Assembly (NCBI GenBank): GCA_030705945.1
Contig: JAUZPS010000072.1
Span: 1-12,836, forward strand
Source of the DNA: Bacillota bacterium
GTDB taxonomy: Bacteria > Bacillota > Clostridia > Acetivibrionales > DSM-2933
DNA length: 12,836 nucleotides
Direction: 5' to 3'
The position numbers were made by a program, and so were the translations under genes. Of this stretch, positions 6,185 to 11,694 are shown in pieces; within the stretch, counting starts at the first letter, position 1, and each line of letters opens with the position of its first letter. A model generated the notes under the pieces. That model was not told where the DNA came from and did no database searches. It saw only the letters and a list, made by a program, of their open reading frames with translations.

Positions 6185-6298
6185 TTAGCTCAACTTTCCT
6201 ACTTCAAATTAAGCAGCCGTAGAAAGGGCAATAAATTCATCTTCATTTGATAATAAATTTAATATCCATATGTCTGAGGTAAGATCGCTGCAAGAATG
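6185..6298 (-). pseudogene. Coding-like stretch downstream of and in frame with the minus-strand araC-type gene
   Basis: On the - strand, directly after the araC-type stop (6299-6301) and in the same frame, 29 sense codons follow, including SDIWILNLLSNEDEFIALST. A TAA comes next, then FEVGKLS and another stop. The reverse complement of 8497-8513 also encodes VGKLS, with 14 of 17 bases identical and two of the three differences synonymous. This could be a decayed gene end or a lost C-terminal extension. I do not recognise the family, and chance cannot be excluded. Confidence 0.22.
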
Positions 6299-7069
6299 TT
6301 AATGTTTATTTTTATCAGCATTTGCTGCAAAGATTGCAGTTTCCCTGAAACAAAGCTCACGATATTTTTTTGGTGTCACTCCAACTTGTTTTTTAAATAC
6401 CTCAATAAAATAACTCTGTGTTGGAAAAGCTAAAATTGATGAAATATGGGATGTAGGGTAATTTGAGTACTTAAGCATATTCATGGCAGTTTCAATCTTT
6501 CGGTTTTGTATATACATGCTGATCGAAATACCGGTTTCCTTTTTAAAAAGACAAGAAAGATAACTTGGATTAAGTTTTACGCAATCGGCTAGGATCGCAA
6601 CAGTTATCCTCACATTAAGGTTATCATAAATGTAATCAATACATTGAACTATTGGTTTTGAATATATTTTATCTTTCTTTAGAGCATTCATTCTTTTCGT
6701 ATAATCAATTGTCATAATACTGTGAAGCTGTGAAATCTGATCTAATGTTGTACATTTATCTGACTTCTGAATATAGAAATCACTAAGACTATATGCAACT
6801 TCATGTTCCATTCCTCCCTCAATGCAGTATCTAGCAACTAATGCGACAGTAATTATAAAATGATAAATTACATTCCGCAAGGGGTCGTCCGATAATTTCC
6901 CAAGTCCCTTTTTATCCGTAAAATCACCTTTGCAAAAGTTTGTCACCTTTTTCACATCACCTGACTTAACAGCCGCATAGAAAGCAAATTCCGGATTGTA
7001 TGGGGCGTGTTTAATATTATTTTCACGCATTAAAAATTCCTTATAGCTCCACTCTTTTTTTATATCCAT
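6299..7069 (-). CDS. AraC family transcriptional regulator with helical N-terminal domain
   Basis: A 256-residue AraC-type protein on the - strand, divergent from the GH5 gene. The N-terminal part is not a cupin; it contains the run DDPLRNVIYHFIITVALVAR (61-80) and EVAYSLSDFYIQKSD (90-104), a pattern I know from a clostridial/bacillar AraC subgroup of unknown ligand. Two C-terminal helix-turn-helix motifs follow: ITVAILADCVKLNPSYLSCLF (155-175) and TSHISSILAFPTQSYFIEVF (206-225), then GVTPKKYRE. The usual glycine in the second motif (LGF) is alanine here. On the - strand AAGGAGAG precedes the ATG by 8 nt. It is bracketed by inverted E copies A and B. The divergent GH5 gene is a plausible target, by position only. 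Confidence 0.87.
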   Translation of the reverse strand: MDIKKEWSYKEFLMRENNIKHAPYNPEFAFYAAVKSGDVKKVTNFCKGDFTDKKGLGKLSDDPLRNVIYHFIITVALVARYCIEGGMEHEVAYSLSDFYIQKSDKCTTLDQISQLHSIMTIDYTKRMNALKKDKIYSKPIVQCIDYIYDNLNVRITVAILADCVKLNPSYLSCLFKKETGISISMYIQNRKIETAMNMLKYSNYPTSHISSILAFPTQSYFIEVFKKQVGVTPKKYRELCFRETAIFAANADKNKH

Positions 7070-7165
7070 AATTATATCTCTCCTTAATACATCATTATCT
7101 AATCATTTCGATATAAATACAATAATAATGATATAATATTTAAAATAGAATTTATATGATAATAT

Positions 7166-7311
7166 TATAAACCGTGAAAAAGATTTTACATAGGCAAATG
7201 AAGTCCTGGCATCTTGATTTGCAGAAATTGCATGGAATTTTTCACGATTTATAGATCAAAGCATATGTTTCGTGATTTTAAATAATGCAAAATGTTTATC
7301 ACGAAACATAT
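7166..7311 (-). repeat. Palindromic double-hairpin repeat family E, copy B (intact)
   Basis: Reverse-orientation relative of copy A, uninterrupted. Hairpin II (7166-7253, 88 bp) has 16-bp ends differing at one base, TATAAACCGTGAAAAA and TTTTTCACGATTTATA, and an inner stem GCAAATGAAG/CTTGATTTGC with one mismatch. Hairpin I (7263-7311) has perfect 14-bp ends, ATATGTTTCGTGAT (7263-7276) and ATCACGAAACATAT (7298-7311). It occupies the divergent intergenic region between the minus-strand araC-type gene and the GH5 gene and ends 20 nt before the GH5 Shine-Dalgarno, so it may lie in the leader of that message. Confidence 0.87.
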
Positions 7312-7345
7312 AAGGAAATTTGTACAAAAACGAGGAGGGCCACTC

Positions 7346-8374
7346 ATGATGCAATTTACCGGATATATTAAAGGTATAAATCTAGGCGGATGGTTATCTC
7401 AATGCAACCACTCTAAACAACATTATGATACGTTTATAATTGAAAGTGACATTAAACAGATTTCATCGTGGGGGATTGACCATGTCAGGTTGCCGGTTGA
7501 TTATGAGCTTATAGAAACAGATAGCGGCGATTATATTGAGGAAGGTTTCAGATATATAGACAGCTGCCTTGAATGGTGCGATAAATACGGACTTAACATG
7601 ATACTTGACTTGCATAAAACTGCTGGATACTCTTTTGACGAATCTGAAACCTCAACGGATTTTTTTAAAAGCGCAAAACTTCAAAACAGGTTTATTGAAT
7701 TGTGGAAAGAGTTTGTCAAACGTTACGGAAAATATGACAACCGCCTTTCATTTGAACTATTAAATGAAATTGTAGATAAAGATGTCGTAGAAATATGGAA
7801 CGGTATAGCGGAACGCGCTGTAAAGACAATAAGACAATATGCCCCTAATATAAATATTCTTATCGGCGGTGTAAGGAATAACAGCATTTTTTCTGTGAAG
7901 ATGCTTGATCTGCCATATGATGAACACATAGTGTACAATTTTCATTTTTACGAACCAACAGTATTTACTCATCAGTCAGCGTACTGGGTTAAAGAAATGC
8001 CGCTTGACTTTTCAACAACATATCCAAATGAATTTAATGAAATTATATCAAAAACAAAACAGTTTCTTCCTGACCAGCATAGAGAGATATTTACCAATAT
8101 TTCTCTTGATAAAATGGATAAGAATTTCTTTGAAATTGTTTTTTCAGAAGCGGTACAAGTCGCTAGAGAACGTAATATTCCACTATACTGCGGTGAATAC
8201 GGAGTAATCGATAGAGCTGATGTTATTTCAACACTCAACTGGTATTCTGATATAAACAGCATATTTGAAAAATACGGAATTGCAAGAGCTGCATGGACAT
8301 ATAAAGGTAAGGATTTTGGAATAATAGACGAACACTATGCTCCTATTTTTGATAATCTTATAAAATTACTTTAA
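7346..8374 (+). CDS. Glycoside hydrolase family 5, CelC-like intracellular endoglucanase
   Basis: A 342-residue GH5 (TIM-barrel) beta-glucanase resembling Clostridium thermocellum CelC along its length, from INLGGWLSQ (11-19) to the C-terminal WTYKGKDFGI. Key residues: Arg48 in DHVRLP, acid/base Glu141 in FELLNEIVD, His200 and Tyr202 in VYNFHFYEP, nucleophile Glu284 in YCGEYGV, Trp317. It has no signal peptide, dockerin or binding module, so it probably cleaves imported oligoglucans in the cytoplasm; exact substrate preference cannot be told. The frame opens at ATG 7292 inside E copy B, but GAGGAGGG (7332-7339) points to ATG 7346 (or 7349). CelC of C. thermocellum is controlled by GlyR3; here the nearest regulator is instead the divergent AraC-type gene. 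Confidence 0.9.
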   Translation: MMQFTGYIKGINLGGWLSQCNHSKQHYDTFIIESDIKQISSWGIDHVRLPVDYELIETDSGDYIEEGFRYIDSCLEWCDKYGLNMILDLHKTAGYSFDESETSTDFFKSAKLQNRFIELWKEFVKRYGKYDNRLSFELLNEIVDKDVVEIWNGIAERAVKTIRQYAPNINILIGGVRNNSIFSVKMLDLPYDEHIVYNFHFYEPTVFTHQSAYWVKEMPLDFSTTYPNEFNEIISKTKQFLPDQHREIFTNISLDKMDKNFFEIVFSEAVQVARERNIPLYCGEYGVIDRADVISTLNWYSDINSIFEKYGIARAAWTYKGKDFGIIDEHYAPIFDNLIKLL

Positions 8375-8549
8375 CAAAACCTAATTATTATTTTTACAAT
8401 TAATTATCTTCAATTTCTTGTTCTTTTATAATGTTATGATAATTGATTTACTTTCACTATAAACTTGTTTTATTATAAGTTTCTTCAATTAAATGACTCA
8501 GCTTTCCCACATCATTTACATGTTAATATCGACAGACTAAAGCTTATAA

Positions 8550-8645
8550 AAGAAAAAACGCATATTTGATGGGGAATTAGTATTCTATAAAAATAGTGAT
8601 AAATCAAAAAGAATAAATATGATGACAAATGGACAACTGATATAA
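8550..8645 (+). pseudogene. Coding-like fragment, unrecognised
   Basis: A 31-codon stretch between two stops reads like protein (for example FDGELVFYKNSDKSKRI) but has no start codon with a ribosome site near its beginning. It may be the tail of a decayed gene. The family is not recognised and chance is possible. Confidence 0.18.
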
Positions 8646-8767
8646 AATATAATTAGGGCTATATGTTTATAGTTTTAATTCATACTTATAGCGCTTTTAT
8701 ATTCTATATTGTATATTCTATATTCTTTAAAGATGAATTTTTAAGCATTTCTGCTTATTTAGTTTAG

Positions 8768-8973
8768 AACCATTGGGACAATTTGAGGGACCTAAAAGCT
8801 AGTAGATCTAAGGCTTCAAAGATCAATAAAACCGCAGCGATTCAATGGTGGTATGGTTATTTCGCTTTTGAATTTTGGGATTTTTCAGTTCAATTCAAAT
8901 TGGATACGACTACAAAACACCTTATTACTTGTTTTTTGTTGCGGCTATGTTATTATGCGGGGGACTGATTTAA
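8768..8973 (+). pseudogene. Frameshifted remnant of a small membrane protein
   Basis: Three consecutive reading frames each give plausible protein and join end to end with two single-base shifts. The first (8768 to about 8842) gives RDLKASRSKASKINKTAAI, the second (from 8844) NGGMVISLLNFGIF, the third (to the TAA at 8971-8973) IQIGYDYKTPYYLFFVAAML and LCGGLI. The joined product would end in two hydrophobic segments typical of a membrane protein C-terminus. The 61-codon single frame from TTG 8783 lacks a ribosome site and loses the hydrophobic pattern, so it is not called as a gene. The parent family is not recognised. Confidence 0.3.
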
Positions 8974-9048
8974 CTAAATAAACCATTGAATGTTTAGAAA
9001 ACAACTTTAATTGAAAAGAAAGAGGGAGTGTATTTATGTAGATATTAT

Positions 9049-9177
9049 ATGTTTTTTGAAAGTGGAGGCGGAGGTATAGGTATAGTAGTCGCATTATCTG
9101 TCCTGTCAGCCGATTTAAGGATGCTCTTGGAAGAGCAGTGGCAAACAGCAGCTCATTGTGGTAATCTTCATGCCTGA
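9049..9177 (+). CDS. Doubtful 42-residue ORF with glycine-rich hydrophobic N-terminus
   Basis: ATG 9049 opens a frame whose product begins MFFESGGGGIGIVVALSVLS and continues with a more polar half to TGA at 9175-9177. The local DNA is more GC-rich than its surroundings, and the glycine run followed by a hydrophobic stretch is unusual for random sequence here. Against it, the good Shine-Dalgarno AGAGGGAG (9021-9028) is about 20 nt upstream and better placed for ATG 9036, which is followed at once by TAG. It may be a small membrane peptide, a remnant of a longer gene or noise. Function unknown. Confidence 0.22.
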   Translation: MFFESGGGGIGIVVALSVLSADLRMLLEEQWQTAAHCGNLHA

Positions 9178-9280
9178 GCGAAGAGTAAAGAACAAGAGAA
9201 TTTCTATTGACTTAGGTTATTGAGCCAAAACTGATTTAAATTGCTTTTGTTATTAATTTAGTATTTACCAAAATTTATGT

Positions 9281-9308
9281 TAAAGTATTTTATGAATTTT
9301 TACGATTA
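9281..9308 (+). promoter_or_regulatory. Possible SigD (flagellar/chemotaxis) promoter upstream of the chemoreceptor
   Basis: TAAA (9281-9284) and TACGATTA (9301-9308) are 16 nt apart. The second box matches GCCGATAA at five of eight positions including the CGAT core. SigD-type promoters commonly drive chemoreceptor genes in Firmicutes, which makes the weak match more credible. It would give a leader of about 150 nt. No better sigma-A box was found. Confidence 0.3.
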
Positions 9309-9465
9309 ATATTGAAGAATATTTTTACTATCTGAGACTCTAATGAATACGCATTTTAATACAATAAATAGCCTTTTAATTAAGGTTCTAAATCTAAAAA
9401 TTCATTTCTTTAAAAATATTAAACATAGCAAAGGAAAAATAGTCAATATGAAAGGGGAAAAGTTC

Positions 9466-11622
9466 ATGAAAATCAGATCATACTTTCCAAATCCCAAAAA
9501 GTTTTTAAAATTTAAATTTTTTACACTTTGTAAAGAACTTTTTTATCGTATCCCTGGGTTTACAAGATATATCAGCATACAAAAAAGACTTCTGACTTTT
9601 TTTATTTTATTGTCAAGCATTCCTTTACTAAGTATCGGAATACTGAGCTATTCTAAATCAAGCACTGCTGTTGAATCTAAAACAGAATCCTATACAAGTG
9701 AAATTATGTCACAATTTGGTCAGAATGTAAAAAACCTATTGTTTTATATTGAAGCAAGCGGTAACGAAATTTTGAAAACTGAGGATTTTCAAAATGCCAT
9801 AAGAAAATATGATCAGGGTGAATATGATGTTAACTACACTACACTGATAATTGATCCCATAATGGGCAACAAATTTGCTCCTTCCGTAATCGAAGGGTGT
9901 GAAGGCGCCATCTACATTACTAACGGTCACACCATAGGATACACTTCAAGTTACCAGACCTGCAGCGAGTTTATCGGTACGGAAAAAGATATAGAATCGA
10001 TAGCAGAACAGGGTAAGGGAAAATATGTGTGGACTATAAAAAAAGGGCTAAGAACTTCACAAAATTATATATTAGCAATAATTGGAGTTTATAACGACTT
10101 GACAAATGATCGTTTAGGCACTCTTGCTGTTATATTAAACGAATCATTTATAGGAAATGTATATAAATCTTTAGGAATAGCTGGATCTGAAGACAGTTTC
10201 ATTCTTGATAATAAAGGCTCAATCATATCAAGTAATGACACAAAAAGATTGGCAATAAATACATCCTACTCAAATAAAGCCTTAATAAATGAGCTTCAAA
10301 AAGTATTGGCAGCAAAGAGGTCTCCTAGTGAAGAAAGTAGTGTAAAAAAAGGTATTCTTCATATTAACAATAAGAGTAAAGATTATCTATATTCATACTC
10401 ACAGATACCAAATACTAGTTGGTTTGTTGTTTCGACAATTCCAGTGTCATATATCCGATCTGAAACAATTAAAATAAGAGATACAATATTCTTTTTCGGA
10501 GCAATACTGTTTGTTCTCGCAATAATTATCTCAATCTTTATTGCAATAAGTATTTTGAGACCGTTATCTAAGATTGAAAGCCTAATGAAAGAAGCTAAAG
10601 CTGGAAATCTTAATATATGTATACAAGATTCATACAGAGATGAAATATCCAGCCTAAGCAACAATTTCAATGATATGGTCTCAAACATACGGGATTTGGC
10701 AAGAAAAGTTAACGTTTCTTCAGCTCAAGTTTTATCAAGCGCTGAAAAGTTGAGCGATATGTCCTATATTTATTACACCTCCACAGAACAAGTGGCCATA
10801 AGTATGGAAGAAATTGCGAAAGGCGCTTCTAATCAGGCTACAGATAATTTTAAGTCATTAGAATATGTAACTATATTGTCTGATGACATAAAAAAGGTTG
10901 GTCATGATATGGAAACTGTTTCAGATATTATACATAACACTAAAAAACTCAGTGAGAATGCCTTGAATTCAGTAAGATCGCTTAATGAAAAATCCATCCA
11001 GACAGGCAAAGTAACTGATGATATTGTAAATAATATTAATTCATTTTATAGTGATATGAAAGAAATACAAAAAATTGTAAAATTTATTGGAAATATATCT
11101 GAACAGACAAACCTCCTTTCTCTAAATGCGGCTATTGAGGCAGCTAGAGCAGGTGATGCGGGAAAAGGCTTTGCTGTGGTGGCGCAGCAAGTTCGAAAGC
11201 TTGCCGATCAGACTAAAGATTCATTGATTACCATCAATAACTCAATTAAAAATATACAGGAAAAATCTGATATGACATACCGATCTGCTCAAAAAACACA
11301 AGAAATTATTAGTGTTCAGATGAATGCAGTTGATGACACAGATAAGTCATTTAAGGCGATTTTTAATTCGATGGAAAATATAAGTAAATATATGATGGAC
11401 TTTGAATCTTCAGTAAACAAAATATTGGATTCGAGCGAAAAGACTCTGGCAACTATTAACAACATATCAACAGTTGCAGAGGAAACAGCTGCTACAGTTC
11501 AGGAGATTTCAGCGACTACTCAACAACAGATAGAAGGAATTGGAGAAGTAACAGAACAGTCAAAACTTTTAAGCGGAATGGCTCAGGAGATGAATAAATC
11601 ATTATCTTCATTTAGGATTTAG
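9466..11622 (+). CDS. Methyl-accepting chemotaxis protein (two-TM chemoreceptor with extracellular sensor)
   Basis: A 718-residue membrane chemoreceptor that relays ligand binding to CheA/CheW. Order: basic cytoplasmic N-terminus (1-41), TM1 (about 42-62, LLTFFILLSSIPLLSIGIL), extracellular sensor (about 63-337, probably Cache-type from size and the SFILDNKGSIISS strand pattern), TM2 (about 340-363), HAMP (about 364-415, beginning ILRPLSKIESLM) and a signalling coiled coil (about 440-715). The hairpin tip EQTNLLSLNAAIEAARAGDA (546-565) and GKGFAVVAQQVRKLADQT (566-583) is near-canonical, with glutamine where glutamate is usual before VRKLA. The frame is open to ATG 9343, but AAAGGGGA (9451-9458) points to ATG 9466. 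The ligand is unknown. Confidence 0.93.
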   Translation: MKIRSYFPNPKKFLKFKFFTLCKELFYRIPGFTRYISIQKRLLTFFILLSSIPLLSIGILSYSKSSTAVESKTESYTSEIMSQFGQNVKNLLFYIEASGNEILKTEDFQNAIRKYDQGEYDVNYTTLIIDPIMGNKFAPSVIEGCEGAIYITNGHTIGYTSSYQTCSEFIGTEKDIESIAEQGKGKYVWTIKKGLRTSQNYILAIIGVYNDLTNDRLGTLAVILNESFIGNVYKSLGIAGSEDSFILDNKGSIISSNDTKRLAINTSYSNKALINELQKVLAAKRSPSEESSVKKGILHINNKSKDYLYSYSQIPNTSWFVVSTIPVSYIRSETIKIRDTIFFFGAILFVLAIIISIFIAISILRPLSKIESLMKEAKAGNLNICIQDSYRDEISSLSNNFNDMVSNIRDLARKVNVSSAQVLSSAEKLSDMSYIYYTSTEQVAISMEEIAKGASNQATDNFKSLEYVTILSDDIKKVGHDMETVSDIIHNTKKLSENALNSVRSLNEKSIQTGKVTDDIVNNINSFYSDMKEIQKIVKFIGNISEQTNLLSLNAAIEAARAGDAGKGFAVVAQQVRKLADQTKDSLITINNSIKNIQEKSDMTYRSAQKTQEIISVQMNAVDDTDKSFKAIFNSMENISKYMMDFESSVNKILDSSEKTLATINNISTVAEETAATVQEISATTQQQIEGIGEVTEQSKLLSGMAQEMNKSLSSFRI

Positions 11623-11627
11623 ATTTA

Positions 11628-11656
11628 TTGATAGAACCTGGCAGCTTATATAGTAT
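11628..11656 (+). promoter_or_regulatory. Probable sigma-A promoter for the SLH protein gene
   Basis: TTGATA (11628-11633) matches the -35 consensus at five of six bases and is followed after 17 nt by TAGTAT (11651-11656), four of six. It lies just after the chemoreceptor stop and 38 nt before the SLH start codon, so the SLH gene may be transcribed on its own. No clear terminator separates the two genes. Confidence 0.4.
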
Positions 11657-11694
11657 GAAAAAATAAAAAATATAAATTACTTGGAGGAATAGAA

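Larger units (their letters stand above)
5871..6298. other. Gene-free stretch filled by nested repeats
   Basis: This 428-bp stretch between the PNPOx-like gene and the end of the minus-strand araC-type gene holds E copy A (5873-6126), interrupted by R copy 3 (5997-6095). Beyond the repeats lie a weak inverted repeat, ATACCG (6132-6137) with CGGTAT (6157-6162), and a coding-like stretch on the - strand (6185-6298) described separately. Confidence 0.7.
8375..9465. other. Long stretch without an intact gene
   Basis: About 1.1 kb after the GH5 gene holds no frame with both a good ribosome site and a recognisable product. Contents: an inverted repeat AATTATC/GATAATT with a long loop just after the GH5 stop; a coding-like fragment on the + strand (8550-8645) and another with frameshifts (8768-8973); a 9-bp stem with one mismatch, AGGGCTATA (8655-8663) with TATAGCGCT (8687-8695) followed by TTTAT, a weak terminator at best; a tandem TATATTCTATATT-type run near 8698-8727; a doubtful small ORF (9049-9177); and the chemoreceptor leader with a SigD-like box. 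Confidence 0.65.

Noticed and set aside
5873..7311. Composite transposon made of E copies and the araC-type gene
   Set aside because: No transposase or recombinase is present and no flanking target duplication of the whole unit was found. Kept only as a hypothesis about inversion or mobilisation in trans.
7292..7345. N-terminal 18-residue extension of the GH5 protein from ATG 7292
   Set aside because: This ATG lies inside repeat E copy B with no ribosome site, while GAGGAGGG precedes ATG 7346 at correct spacing and the CelC-like family starts there.
8783..8968. 61-codon frame from TTG as a real gene
   Set aside because: No ribosome site before the TTG. Neighbouring frames carry better hydrophobic protein-like sequence, so a frameshifted remnant explains it better.
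9343..9465. 41-residue N-terminal extension of the chemoreceptor
   Set aside because: No Shine-Dalgarno before ATG 9343, while AAAGGGGA before ATG 9466 is well placed.
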